Shown: positions 43,095 to 52,502, numbered from the stretch's first letter. The stretch is 64,000 nucleotides of DNA from Paenibacillus sp. GM2 (GCF_900069005.2 NZ_LN831278.1:174587-238586), one strand, 5' to 3'. Made by a program: numbers and translations. Notes: generated by a model not told the origin, from the sequence alone.

Positions 43095-44834
43095 ATGTTC
43101 TTGATGAAGCGGAGTCTGTTCGCCAAAATCCTGCTAAGTATGCTGATTACAACAACAGTTCCCCTGTTAATCACCAATTATATGTCCTATCATACGATCG
43201 GGCGCGCCGTCAAAGAGCAGCTGGTCGAATTGAACCAGAGCTCAATGGCGATCAAGATGTCGGGCATCACGAAGTATATTCATGACGTATCGCTGCTCTC
43301 CTATACGTATTATGGAGACCCTGAATTAATGCGGCTTCTGACCAAGCGGGAGACGCAGACGCCAGCGGAATCCGTATATATCAAGCAGAGAATAGGACGA
43401 AATTATGCAGCTTTTCCGGAGATCAGGTCGATCGTCTACAAAAGTGCATTAACGAACAAGCCATTCATTGTTAAATCCGATCTCAATGAGCGAATTCCGA
43501 TGCCGGACTTTGCCGGGCAGCCTCAGGCAGTGGAGGACGGCGGTGAATTCAGTCAGGAATATTCGGTTGTGGAGTGGGGAGGAGAGAGGAGACTGCGGAT
43601 TAACAAGACCTTCATCGATACGTCGAACCGGGAGCTGCTCGGGATGACGACGATGATCGTACGCGACGCGGAATTGAAGCAGCTGGCCAATCCTTTAGGA
43701 ACAGACGAAGATAGCAGGACGTATATTTTCCTCCAGGATGATCTGCAGCTATTGTATGCGACACCGGGTCCGGATGAAGATCAGGACTGGATAAAGCGGC
43801 TGCGCGAGGAGCCCAGAGCGGTCAAGGGGCTGCTTAATGATCCGAAGGGAATATACATCTACTATAAGGATGATGCCTATAATCTTCCGATTACACTGGT
43901 AAGGTTTATCCCACAAGCGGTTATTGACCAGGCGGGAAAGCAGGCGCTCAATGAATCCTTCACCATTCAATTGATTGTAACCGTGTTCATCACGGTGATG
44001 GCAGGTCTGATCTCGTACTTCATGCTGTTCCGGATTAAGCGGATTCTCAAGCATATTAAGCATATTCAGATGGGGAACTTTGATATCCAGGCGAAATCGA
44101 CCAGTTCTGACGAGCTGGGGGTTCTGGAGGATCGGTTCCAGGAAATGATTAAGCAGCTTGATATCCTCTGGAATCAGCAGTACCGCTATCAGCTGGAGGT
44201 CTCGACGGCCCGTCTGAAAATGCTGCAGGCGCAGATTAATCCTCATTTCCTGTTCAACACGCTGCAATCGATCGGTTCGCTCGCGATTAAGAAGAATGTG
44301 CCGGAGGTCAGCGATAAGCTGGCGGAGCTAGGGGCGATGTTCCGCTACAGTATGGATATCGATACGGAGGAGGTTCGTCTGCAGGATGAGCTGGAGCACT
44401 TGAATTACTATATTTCGTTGCAGATTGGCAGATATCAAGATAGGATACAGTTCAAACAGAGCTGTCAGGAGGAAGCATTAGCCATCCCTGTTCCCAAGAT
44501 GGTGCTGCAGCCGCTCGTTGAGAACAGCATCGTGCATGGCATTGAGAGGGGTGAAGGCACCGGCGAGATCCATGTAGAGATTGAGGCGGCTAAGAAGCTG
44601 ATCCTTCGTGTTGTTGATAATGGGCGCGGATTTAGTGAAGAGACGATCCGGGAGATTCGCGATCAGTATTTGGAACAGTTGATCCAGCATGCCTCCCGAC
44701 CGAGGATCGGTCTGATCAATGTATTTAAGCGCCTGCAATTATATTGTGGCGAGGGCTTCGTCTGGAGTATCGAAAGCGAGCCATACGTCCGCACGACGGT
44801 AACCCTGGAAATTCCATATCAGCAGGGGAGTTGA
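43095..44834 (+). CDS. Sensor histidine kinase, YesM family
   Basis: 579 residues: membrane helix (~10-30), extracytoplasmic Cache-type sensor (~35-285), second helix (~290-312), HAMP (~312-365), then the His_kinase domain with the phospho-acceptor His384 in AQINPHFLFNTLQS and a HATPase domain (LVENSIVHGIERG, VVDNGRGF). This is the LytS/YesM class that pairs with AraC-type response regulators. It is followed by such a regulator and by a sugar importer in the order of B. subtilis yesMNOPQ, so it should sense an extracellular sugar or the loaded binding protein. ATG behind AGGAGAGG. Confidence 0.9.
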   Translation: MFLMKRSLFAKILLSMLITTTVPLLITNYMSYHTIGRAVKEQLVELNQSSMAIKMSGITKYIHDVSLLSYTYYGDPELMRLLTKRETQTPAESVYIKQRIGRNYAAFPEIRSIVYKSALTNKPFIVKSDLNERIPMPDFAGQPQAVEDGGEFSQEYSVVEWGGERRLRINKTFIDTSNRELLGMTTMIVRDAELKQLANPLGTDEDSRTYIFLQDDLQLLYATPGPDEDQDWIKRLREEPRAVKGLLNDPKGIYIYYKDDAYNLPITLVRFIPQAVIDQAGKQALNESFTIQLIVTVFITVMAGLISYFMLFRIKRILKHIKHIQMGNFDIQAKSTSSDELGVLEDRFQEMIKQLDILWNQQYRYQLEVSTARLKMLQAQINPHFLFNTLQSIGSLAIKKNVPEVSDKLAELGAMFRYSMDIDTEEVRLQDELEHLNYYISLQIGRYQDRIQFKQSCQEEALAIPVPKMVLQPLVENSIVHGIERGEGTGEIHVEIEAAKKLILRVVDNGRGFSEETIREIRDQYLEQLIQHASRPRIGLINVFKRLQLYCGEGFVWSIESEPYVRTTVTLEIPYQQGS

Positions 44835-44911
44835 ACTAAGAGAGAACACCCGGCCGTCTTCCTCGGTGCAATCTGTAGTTCAACTTATACAGAACAAGGA
44901 GTGTGAAGAAA

Positions 44912-46459
44912 GTGAAAGTACTGATTGTAGACGATGAACAGCCTGTTCGGGAGAGTGTAGAGCTGTCCATCAAATGGGCCAATTACGACATTACTGAGAT
45001 ATATATGGCTGGTGACGGAATCGAGGCGCTGGACATCGTCCGGCGGGAGACTCCGGAATTGATTATTTGCGATATGAGCATGCCACGGATGGATGGGATT
45101 GGCTTTCTTGAAGCACTCCGCAAGGAGGGCTGGGATTCTAAAGTTATCGTATTGAGCGGGTACCAGGAATTCCGTTACGCCCGGGCTACTCTGCTGGCTG
45201 ATGGTGTGGATTATTTGCTGAAGCCCTTTAAAATCGACGATCTGGATAAAGCGATTGCCCGGGCGGTTGAAGCGATTGTAGAGAGCAAGCAGAATAAAAG
45301 CGAGGAATGGAGAAGGAGCCATCAGGTAAATGAGGCGCAAGCGCTGCTTAATGAACAGAAGATGGCGACTTATCTGCAGAGCGAGACGGCGAATCACGAA
45401 GGAGTCCGGCAATTGCTCACAGAGGAAGGCTTCCCGTTGGAAGACTTCTATATTCTGCTCTTCCTGCCCCGGAATGCCGGCGAGGTCGTGGATCGGCATT
45501 TTATGGGGGATGAGTCATTGCTCTTGTTCTCCGTCAGGAACATTTTGCGCGATGTACTAAATCCGTTAACCCATCACTATTTCTTCCGTATGGAATCCTT
45601 CCTCTGCGTATTTACAGCAGGGAATATTTCAGCCGCCGAGATGGATTATTATCGCCGGAAGCTGGAGGAATCCTGGGCTTCCACCATCCGGATAGAGACC
45701 TTCTCAGGGTTGTCCCGACTGAAGCTTGGCTACCGGGATATTCTGACCGGATTGAAAGAGGCGAAGAGGGAAATTCTGAAATCCAACATGCTGGATGGGC
45801 AGCGGATAGAGAATGATCAGCGGCAAATGCCTGGACTCATGGATCGGGAACTATTGGTGCTGGAGGCGTTGAAGAAGCAGGACAAGGAGTATTTGGGGGA
45901 ATTGATCCGCTCCTTTGTGCAGGAACTGCGAGCCAGGGGTTATTTATCGTTAAAAGAATTGCAGCATTACACCATCGAGGCCAATTTGCTCATTATGCGT
46001 ATTTCTCGGCAGCTTGAGCTGGAGCCGCATATCGATCCTTTATCGCTGTGGCTTAGCGACTTGGAGGAGTGGGAGAAGGCTCTGACACATACCTTCTGGA
46101 TGATGATTGAATCGGAGGGGGAGAATCTGGCCTCGTTGCGCAGTATTCATGCGATCCGGCATTATATTGAATCCCATCTTGGCGAGGATATCAGCCTGAC
46201 TTCACTCGCTGACAGATTCTATTTCAGTCCGCAATATATCTCCAAGAAGTTCAAGGAGAACTATGATACGACGATCATGAGCTATCTTACGCAGCTGCGG
46301 ATGGAGAAGGCCAAATCGCTGCTGGGCCATTCGGACATTAGCATTATCGAGATTTCCCGGATCGTAGGCTATGAGGATGATAATTACTTTGGCAAAGTGT
46401 TCAGGAAGCATGTCGGTGAATCTCCTTCTCAATATCGCAAGAAGCAGCAGGAACGTTGA
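44912..46459 (+). CDS. AraC-type response regulator, YesN family
   Basis: 515 residues: receiver domain with acidic pair DD (7-8), phospho-acceptor Asp54 in LIICDMSMP and Lys104 in YLLKPF; a ~270-residue linker; C-terminal AraC double HTH (LTSLADRFYFSPQYISKKFK and IIEISRIVGYEDDNYFGKVF). The start is the GTG at 44912, ten bases after AAGGAG, giving MKVLIVDDE; a GTG three codons earlier is too close to the ribosome site. It is the cognate partner of the preceding YesM-type kinase and the likely activator of the following binding-protein gene. Confidence 0.92.
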   Translation: MKVLIVDDEQPVRESVELSIKWANYDITEIYMAGDGIEALDIVRRETPELIICDMSMPRMDGIGFLEALRKEGWDSKVIVLSGYQEFRYARATLLADGVDYLLKPFKIDDLDKAIARAVEAIVESKQNKSEEWRRSHQVNEAQALLNEQKMATYLQSETANHEGVRQLLTEEGFPLEDFYILLFLPRNAGEVVDRHFMGDESLLLFSVRNILRDVLNPLTHHYFFRMESFLCVFTAGNISAAEMDYYRRKLEESWASTIRIETFSGLSRLKLGYRDILTGLKEAKREILKSNMLDGQRIENDQRQMPGLMDRELLVLEALKKQDKEYLGELIRSFVQELRARGYLSLKELQHYTIEANLLIMRISRQLELEPHIDPLSLWLSDLEEWEKALTHTFWMMIESEGENLASLRSIHAIRHYIESHLGEDISLTSLADRFYFSPQYISKKFKENYDTTIMSYLTQLRMEKAKSLLGHSDISIIEISRIVGYEDDNYFGKVFRKHVGESPSQYRKKQQER

Positions 46460-46566
46460 ACGGCTCGGAATGATTCAGATTTTACCTATACTGGCGAAGA
46501 GTTTCCCTATTGGAGACAGATCTTGGCGAAATATAATTAACTTAGCAGCAGTAAGGGCATAATAGT

Positions 46567-46582
46567 TTGAAAACGTTGTCAA
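46567..46582 (+). promoter_or_regulatory. cre site (CcpA) upstream of the YesO-like binding-protein gene
   Basis: TTGAAAACGTTGTCAA matches the cre consensus WTGNAANCGNWNNCAW at every defined position. It lies ~93 bases before the ATG of the binding-protein gene, in a position fitting carbon catabolite repression of the importer. Confidence 0.75.
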
Positions 46583-46674
46583 GTTGAAGCGGCAAGATTT
46601 TCAGACTATGATCTCTGAGGGAATCTGCTTAATATGAATCGATCTGGTCAAAAATATCTAACGGGGGCGAAAGC

Positions 46675-47952
46675 ATGAAGAAGACAAAAAAGGCATTTGG
46701 TTTCCTGGCGATGATGGTATTGATCGCATCTCTCGTCGCTTGCGGCGGCAAGACTAATGGAAATACTGCAAATTCAGGCACAGACACAAATTCTTCGAAT
46801 ACATCCGGAGGCACGGAGAAGCAAGCGAAAATCTCGCTCTTCCAGAGCAAGGTTGAGATTGCTGAAGCATTGGAGGAGCTGGCCAACAAATACAAAGAAG
46901 AGACCGGGAACGAGGTTGAGGTTTGGGGCTCCGCTGGCGATGCCTATATCACTCAACTCCAAGCGAAGCTGGCCGCGAAGGAAGGTCCTACAATCTTCAG
47001 TATTGCGTCCGGGGCAGAAGCGGAGAAATTTAAGTCTTACTATTATGACATGAGCAATGAGAGCTATGTTAAAAATATCGCGCCGAATATGGCTCTGGAA
47101 GTCGACGGCAAGGTTGTTGGCGTTCCGATCGGGGTTGAAGGCTTCGGTCTGGTGTACAACAAGAGTCTGGTTGATCCGAAGGACGTAACCGATCTCGCTT
47201 CCTTTACGAGCAAGATGGAGAGCTTGAAGGCTGAAGGAATTAACGGGCTGAGCCTATCCCAGGAAGCTTACTTCCTGATCGGACATATTTTGAATACACC
47301 GTTTGCCCTTCAGGCCGATCCGATTGATTATATCAATAAGCTGAATAACGGCGAAGTCAAGATGGCTGATACGAAGGAATTCCAGGAGTTCGCCAAGTTT
47401 ATGGAAGTGATCAGACAGAATTCTGTGAATCCGATGGAAGTTACTTATGATACGCAAATGGGTGACTTTGCTACGGGCAAGACGGCAATGGTACACCAAG
47501 GCAACTGGAGCTATGGCATGCTGGCCGATTATGGCGATCTCGACATCGGCATGATGGCGCTGCCGATCGCTGGCAATAGCAAGCTGTCCGTCGATATTCC
47601 GGGCGGCTGGGTGATCAACAACGGCGCGAAACCAGAGGAGATCAAGGCGGCTAACGCGTTCCTGGATTGGCTCTATAACAGTGAGACCGGTAAGGATACG
47701 ATCGTGAATAAATTCAAGTTCATTCCGGCAATGACCAATATTGAAGCAGAGGGACTGGACCCATTGTCTCAAGCCGTATTCGAGGCAACGAAGAGTGGCA
47801 ATACCATTCCGTGGGCGATGAACTACTTCCCGCAAGGCATTATCGTAAACGATCTGACACCGGTAACCTCTGAATTCTTCCTGGATAATGGTATAACCGG
47901 AGAGCAGTATCTGAAGAATCTGGATGATGCATGGGCAAAAGCCGCTAAATAA
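46675..47952 (+). CDS. Sugar ABC transporter substrate-binding lipoprotein, YesO-like
   Basis: 425 residues with a lipoprotein signal ending ASLVACGG (Cys23), an Asn/Ser/Thr-rich linker and a CUT1 class solute-binding fold (NKYKEETGNEVEVWGS, PIGVEGFGLVYNKSL, GGWVINNGAKPEEIKAANAF). The size and motifs match the maltose/YesO-type proteins. A perfect cre site lies upstream. Downstream, a short repeat-derived hairpin and a terminator separate it from its permeases, which should make the binding protein more abundant than the membrane subunits. Confidence 0.92.
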   Translation: MKKTKKAFGFLAMMVLIASLVACGGKTNGNTANSGTDTNSSNTSGGTEKQAKISLFQSKVEIAEALEELANKYKEETGNEVEVWGSAGDAYITQLQAKLAAKEGPTIFSIASGAEAEKFKSYYYDMSNESYVKNIAPNMALEVDGKVVGVPIGVEGFGLVYNKSLVDPKDVTDLASFTSKMESLKAEGINGLSLSQEAYFLIGHILNTPFALQADPIDYINKLNNGEVKMADTKEFQEFAKFMEVIRQNSVNPMEVTYDTQMGDFATGKTAMVHQGNWSYGMLADYGDLDIGMMALPIAGNSKLSVDIPGGWVINNGAKPEEIKAANAFLDWLYNSETGKDTIVNKFKFIPAMTNIEAEGLDPLSQAVFEATKSGNTIPWAMNYFPQGIIVNDLTPVTSEFFLDNGITGEQYLKNLDDAWAKAAK

Positions 47953-47984
47953 TCGATTTGAACATCGAGGATGAGACATGAAAA

Positions 47985-48040
47985 GTGCGTTCAAAAAGGC
48001 CGGTTTGCTTATCCAAAGCGGACTTTTTGAACCACCTTCT
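47985..48040. repeat. Deletion derivative of the MITE-like repeat found at 2701-3030
   Basis: Both ends of the 330-bp element are kept (AAAAGTGCGTTCAAAAAG on the left; CTTATCCAAAGCGGACTTTT onward on the right) while the ~270-bp interior is missing. The remnant is an imperfect ~19-bp stem, GTTCAAAAAG facing CTTTTTGAAC with further pairing inside. It sits in the transcribed gap between the binding-protein and permease genes. Confidence 0.75.
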
Positions 48041-48041
48041 A

Positions 48042-48078
48042 AAAAGCCTAGCCTACTCCCTAGTGTTAGGCTTTTGTG
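48042..48078 (+). terminator. Leaky terminator/attenuator between binding-protein and permease genes
   Basis: AAAAGCCTA pairs perfectly with TAGGCTTTT, followed by GTGTTT, a weak U tract. Its intra-operon position suggests partial read-through into the permease genes rather than a full stop. Confidence 0.6.
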
Positions 48079-48128
48079 TTTCATCAACCCTGTATCAAAT
48101 TAGACTGAACTGGAGAGGGCGTGTGGTA

Positions 48129-49001
48129 ATGAAAAGAAAAGACAAACTTTGGTTCGGGTTATTTACGATGCCCTTGTTCACCATTTTTACGATCGTCGTC
48201 ATTATTCCGTTTATTATCGGGATTGCTTATTCATTCATTAGCTGGGATGGAATCTCGGCTAATCCGAAAGTATTTGTCGGTCTGGACAACTACGTAACGA
48301 TATTCCAGGATGAGCGATTCTTCTCTTCCGCAGGGCATACACTTAAATTCACACTGCTGGCACTCATTAGTGTGAATCTGCTGGGCTTAGCCTTTTCATT
48401 GCTGGTTACGAACGGGCTGCGTACTAGCAAGCTGGCTCGTACGTTCTTCTTTATGCCGAATCTGATTGGCGGATTGATCCTTGGTTACATCTGGAAGTTT
48501 ATCTTCACAGATGCCTTCAAGTTCCTCGGTGGCAAGACCGGGCTTGAAGGAATCTTCTTCAACTGGCTGATCAACCCTGATTTTGCTTTATATGCCCTGG
48601 TTATCGTATTTACTTGGCAGATGGCCGGATATACGATGATCATCTATATTGCCGGGATTCAAGGGATTCCTGATGAACTGCTGGAGGCAGCCAAGGTGGA
48701 TGGTGCGAATATCTGGCACAGGCTGACGAAGATTACCTTCCCGCTGCTTATGCCATCCTTTACAATCTGCTTCTTCATGACGTTATCCGGTGCGTTCAAG
48801 ATTTATGACGTGAACCTGAGTTTGACGAACGGCGGACCGGTTCACTCGACAGAGATGTTCGCGATGAACATCTTTAATGAGATCTTCGGTTACGGACGAT
48901 ATGGAGTGGGTCAGGCGAAGGCGATCCTGTTCTTCTTGATCGTGGCCCTGGTGACATTGACGCAGGTAATCATCACGAAGAAGAAAGAGGTGCAGATGTA
49001 A
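48129..49001 (+). CDS. CUT1 sugar ABC permease, YesP-like
   Basis: A 290-residue permease with six membrane helices (first WFGLFTMPLFTIFTIVVIIP). The EAA coupling loop is EAAKVDGANIWHRLTKITFP. The start is the ATG at 48129 behind GGAGAGGG; the longer frame from 47985 runs through the repeat element and is not used. It is the MalF/UgpA-type partner of the next gene, whose ATG overlaps its stop codon. Confidence 0.9.
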   Translation: MKRKDKLWFGLFTMPLFTIFTIVVIIPFIIGIAYSFISWDGISANPKVFVGLDNYVTIFQDERFFSSAGHTLKFTLLALISVNLLGLAFSLLVTNGLRTSKLARTFFFMPNLIGGLILGYIWKFIFTDAFKFLGGKTGLEGIFFNWLINPDFALYALVIVFTWQMAGYTMIIYIAGIQGIPDELLEAAKVDGANIWHRLTKITFPLLMPSFTICFFMTLSGAFKIYDVNLSLTNGGPVHSTEMFAMNIFNEIFGYGRYGVGQAKAILFFLIVALVTLTQVIITKKKEVQM

Positions 49002-49837
49002 TGAGACGAACTAGCAGAGCAATCAGCTCCATTCTGTTGGCCCTTCTTGCCCTCCTGTTCCTGTCGCCGATTTACATTATGCTCGTGAACTCCTTCAAGA
49101 CGCGGGCGGAATTGTATAATAATGCGCTGGCATTGCCGGAATCCTTCAGCCTTCAATATTTTGAAGCCGCGATGAAGAAGATGAATTTCCTGACGGTTCT
49201 GGGCAACTCCACCTTCGTTACCGTGCTGACCGTGATCTTCGTGGTCGTTCTTGCCTCCATGACCGCATGGATGCTGGTGAGAACGGATAATAAACTCAGT
49301 AAATTGATGTTCATGGCCTTTATCTCGACGATGCTGATTCCTTTCCAGACGCTGATGATGCCGTTGATGCAAGTAATGGACTGGATTCGCACCTACCTTC
49401 ATATTCCGATGCTGAATACGCATGGCGGTCTGATCTTCATGAATGTCGGCTTCCATGCCAGTATCGCCGTATTTTTGTACCATGGATTTATAAAGTCGAT
49501 TCCGATTGCATTGGAGGAGGCCGCTACGCTGGACGGCTGCAGCAAGTTTGGCGTGTTCTGGAGAATCGTGTTCCCGATGCTGAAGACGATAACGATTACT
49601 GTTGCAATACTGGATGTAATCAGTACGTGGAATGACTACCTGCTGCCTTCCTTGACGCTGTCTGATAAGGGACTGCGGACGATTCAACTGTCGACGTTCT
49701 ACTTCTTCGGAGAGTTCACGATCGTCTGGAACCAGGCTATGGCGGGTTTGACCTTGACCATTATTCCTGTCGTCATCTTCTATGCTATCGCCCAGAAGTA
49801 TATTATCAAGGGGATTGCCGAAGGGGCTGTAAAGTAA
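49001..49837 (+). CDS. CUT1 sugar ABC permease, YesQ-like
   Basis: 278 residues, six membrane helices (LLALLALLFLSPIYIMLVNS first), EAA loop EEAATLDGCSKFGVFWRIVF, and the MalG-class C-terminus FYAIAQKYIIKGIAEGAVK. Its start shares one base with the stop of the preceding permease, so the two are coupled. Together with the YesO-like lipoprotein they make an importer that needs an ATPase from elsewhere (MsmX type). Confidence 0.92.
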   Translation: MRRTSRAISSILLALLALLFLSPIYIMLVNSFKTRAELYNNALALPESFSLQYFEAAMKKMNFLTVLGNSTFVTVLTVIFVVVLASMTAWMLVRTDNKLSKLMFMAFISTMLIPFQTLMMPLMQVMDWIRTYLHIPMLNTHGGLIFMNVGFHASIAVFLYHGFIKSIPIALEEAATLDGCSKFGVFWRIVFPMLKTITITVAILDVISTWNDYLLPSLTLSDKGLRTIQLSTFYFFGEFTIVWNQAMAGLTLTIIPVVIFYAIAQKYIIKGIAEGAVK

Positions 49838-49891
49838 TAGAGGCTGAAATAGCGAAAAAGGCTTGCTCCGTAATAACGCAGGAGGTGACCT

Positions 49892-50668
49892 ATGGATAAA
49901 GAGATCTGCATCATCACGAGAGCTGACGATGGCGGAAGCAACCATGCTGCGAACCTGGGTATTGAGAGAGCGCTGGAAGGTGGCGTGTTGAAGAATGTCT
50001 CCATTATGGCGACCTGTCCAGCCGTCCGCGAAGCGGCGCAGATGTTCGCAGGGAGGGCTGACGTCTGCTTCGGACTGCATTTCGTCCTGAATGCCGAATG
50101 GAACGATATCAAATGGGGTCCGATGGCGGACCCTGCGTCGGTTCCTTCTTTAATTGAGGCAGATGGCTGGTTCAGTCCGCATCCTGATTACTTCAAAGAG
50201 CATCCGCCCCTCATGAGGGAGGTCATGCTCGAACTTGAGGCTCAGTTCGCCAAGCTAACAGAGTTGGGCTTCCGTATCGCCTATGTTGATACGCATATGG
50301 TACCCGAGTTAGCGATCCCTGGTCTGGAAGATGAGCTCCGTGCCTGGTGTACTGCTCGAGGACTGGTCTATTGGTGGGACTACTTATTCGAAAATATAAG
50401 CATTAGCGCGGCTGACGACGTTGTAACCAAGCATCTTGAGCAGATTGAAGCCCTTGGGGCCGGGCGATATTTACTGGTTACCCATCCGGCTGTGGACTCG
50501 GAGGAGATGAGAGCATTAGGCAATGCCTATGAGTCGGGACAGCAAATTGCCAGAACCCGGCAATATGACAGCCAGTTCTGGTCCAATCCGCGACTATCCG
50601 TCCAATACAAGCAAAGAGGGATCAGGCCGATCCGCTATGATGAGGCAGTTAAGCTGAATCCAGGTTGA
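49892..50668 (+). CDS. ChbG/YdjC-family carbohydrate deacetylase
   Basis: 258 residues of the ChbG/HpnK (YdjC) fold, which removes acetyl groups from sugars such as chitooligosaccharides. Near the N-terminus ITRADDGGSNHAANLG carries the catalytic/metal Asp pair, followed by the metal His in YVDTHMVPEL and YLLVTHPAVDSEEM. There is no signal peptide, so it acts in the cytoplasm. It lies 54 bases after the YesPQ-like permeases in the same direction with its own GGAGGTGA site, where B. subtilis has yesR. This hints that the imported sugar is acetylated. Confidence 0.85.
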   Translation: MDKEICIITRADDGGSNHAANLGIERALEGGVLKNVSIMATCPAVREAAQMFAGRADVCFGLHFVLNAEWNDIKWGPMADPASVPSLIEADGWFSPHPDYFKEHPPLMREVMLELEAQFAKLTELGFRIAYVDTHMVPELAIPGLEDELRAWCTARGLVYWWDYLFENISISAADDVVTKHLEQIEALGAGRYLLVTHPAVDSEEMRALGNAYESGQQIARTRQYDSQFWSNPRLSVQYKQRGIRPIRYDEAVKLNPG

Positions 50669-50695
50669 AATTGTCATTTGAGGCTGAAGCGGGGG

Positions 50696-51337
50696 TTAAG
50701 TGTGGGAGACAGAGGCCAGTGCTTCATTTGTAATCTGTTCAATGTCGACCGGGGATTGTGAGCCTTCACGAACCAGATCCGGCAGAATTTGATGCAGGAA
50801 ATAATCGACACAGTGCAGCTTGATCTGTTTGATCTTAATCAAAGCGCTCCGGTACATCGTGATGAACTCCTTCTCGGTGTTCCCCCGTTGCAACTCAGCA
50901 AATGCTTCATAGATCTGATCCAGCTTGTCGGCCACCTCAAGGATTTGCCCCTCAACGGAATCGTCCTTCCCTTCGCGCAGCTGTCTGCGGAAGATAGCTT
51001 GAAATTCCTCAGGTATATGCTCATCAATAAAATGAGCGACCATTCCCTCTTCAACCTTCTGCAGCATCGCCCGCAGTTCCAAGGAATAGTGCTTCACAGG
51101 TGTCTTGATATCCCCGATGAAGATCTCGCCGTAATCATGGCTGCTCGTAATCTCGTATAACTTCTTCCAATCCACAGTGGTTCCATGGCTTTCCTCGATG
51201 TCCGCAAGCGTCTTGGCGTATTGCACGACCTTCCAGGAATGTTCGGATACGCTATGCTCCTGGAATTTGAATCTGCCCGGACAACGGATAATCCGCTCCA
51301 GATCCGTTAACGACTGAAAGTACGTATGGATTCCCAT
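50696..51337 (-). CDS. HD-domain phosphohydrolase, YfbR-like
   Basis: 213 residues of an HD hydrolase: metal ligands in EHSVSEHSW (His), the HD pair in TSSHDYGEIFIGDIKTPVKH and the far Asp in VADKLDQIYEAFAE. The pattern is that of YfbR-type 5'-nucleotidases acting on deoxynucleoside monophosphates. It is a lone gene, convergent with the deacetylase gene. The start ATG has a weak ribosome site (AAAGGGATG). Unrelated to the sugar loci by content. Confidence 0.8.
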   Translation of the reverse strand: MGIHTYFQSLTDLERIIRCPGRFKFQEHSVSEHSWKVVQYAKTLADIEESHGTTVDWKKLYEITSSHDYGEIFIGDIKTPVKHYSLELRAMLQKVEEGMVAHFIDEHIPEEFQAIFRRQLREGKDDSVEGQILEVADKLDQIYEAFAELQRGNTEKEFITMYRSALIKIKQIKLHCVDYFLHQILPDLVREGSQSPVDIEQITNEALASVSHT

Positions 51338-51547
51338 CTCTTTTACATCCCTTTCTTCGAATGATGTGTTTTACTTTGCTGTACGAACAGTATACATCCG
51401 GTTTGTTAATGGATCGTTAACTCGAACTTGGAATTATTGGCGATTTGTTAAGCGTGGGGGAGAAAATAGCGGAAAGTTATAATATACTTGAACCTAGACT
51501 CCATTCATGAAACGATATCATTCATAGTTCATAAGGAAGTGGGATTT

Positions 51548-52414
51548 ATGTGGCTGCTTTATGCGTGCGGATCGGCTTTATTTGCGGGCATGACCTCCAT
51601 TCTGGCCAAGATCGGCATTAAGAATACGGACTCCAATCTGGCTACGGCGCTGCGCACGATAATCGTGCTGCTGTTCTCCTGGGTGATGGTGTTTGTGGTT
51701 GGTTCACAGAATACGATAGACTCCATCTCCGCCCGGACGCTTTTATTTCTGATTCTGTCCGGCGCTGCGACCGGGGCTTCCTGGTTATGTTATTTCAGAG
51801 CTTTACAACTGGGCACGGTTAATCAAGTTACACCGATCGACAAGAGCAGCACGATTCTTACGATTTTGCTCGCTTTTTTATTCCTGGGAGAGGTGCCGAC
51901 GTTATTTATGGGAATCGGGATCATCCTGCTTGGGATGGGGACCTATCTGATGATCGAGAAGAAGACGGAGGCTGCGGGATCTTCTGCTTCGGGACGAAGA
52001 ACCTGGCTGATCTATGCGCTGTTATCCGCGATCTTCGCTGCTCTCACTTCGATCCTTGGCAAAATAGGGATTCAGGATATCGAATCCAATCTGGGCACCG
52101 CTATCCGTACGGTTGTTGTATTAGTCATCGCTTGGGGCATCGTGTTGTTCCAGAAGAAGCATACGCTGATGAGGGAGATCGACAGGAAGAGCTGGCTGTT
52201 CATCGGTCTGTCCGGCCTGGCAACCGGCCTATCCTGGTTATGCTACTACCGGGCTCTGCAGGATGGCAAGGCCAGTCTCGTGGTGCCGATCGACAAGCTG
52301 AGCATTGTAGTTACCGTGATCTTTTCGTACATATTTCTTAGAGAGAGGCTGTCGGCCAGATCCTTTATTGGCCTGCTGCTCGTCGTAGGGGGGACTCTAC
52401 TGTTGTTGTTCTAG
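51548..52414 (+). CDS. EamA-family (DMT) transporter
   Basis: 288 residues, ten membrane helices in two homologous halves that start almost alike (LLYACGSALFAGMTSILAKI and LIYALLSAIFAALTSILGKI). Each half contains the EamA pattern (CYFRALQLG / CYYRALQDG, VTPIDKSS / VVPIDKLS). The start is the ATG at 51548 behind AAGGAAGTGGGA; the frame to 51488 has no ribosome site. The substrate is unknown; such proteins export small metabolites. Confidence 0.85.
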   Translation: MWLLYACGSALFAGMTSILAKIGIKNTDSNLATALRTIIVLLFSWVMVFVVGSQNTIDSISARTLLFLILSGAATGASWLCYFRALQLGTVNQVTPIDKSSTILTILLAFLFLGEVPTLFMGIGIILLGMGTYLMIEKKTEAAGSSASGRRTWLIYALLSAIFAALTSILGKIGIQDIESNLGTAIRTVVVLVIAWGIVLFQKKHTLMREIDRKSWLFIGLSGLATGLSWLCYYRALQDGKASLVVPIDKLSIVVTVIFSYIFLRERLSARSFIGLLLVVGGTLLLLF

Positions 52415-52443
52415 GGAAGGAGACATCAGACCATGTCTTACGT

Positions 52444-52473
52444 AATAAGGACACCTCAGGAGGTGTCCTTATT
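52444..52473. terminator. Bidirectional hairpin between convergent genes
   Basis: A perfect 13-bp stem, AATAAGGACACCT against AGGTGTCCTTATT with loop CAGG. The T runs are short on both strands, but the position between two converging stop codons fits a shared terminator. Confidence 0.65.
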
Positions 52474-52502
52474 GAAGTTGATTTCGCGGAGAAGCATTCT
52501 CC

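Noticed and set aside
47254..48087. 277-codon minus-strand ORF opposite the YesO-like gene
   Set aside because: It is antisense to a clear lipoprotein gene and crosses the repeat element and terminator. It looks like a shadow frame of a high-quality coding gene.
47985..48128. Upstream extension of the YesP-like permease frame as a longer N-terminus
   Set aside because: The extension encodes the repeat element and terminator, lacks a ribosome site, and the ATG at 48129 has a good one and gives the normal family length.
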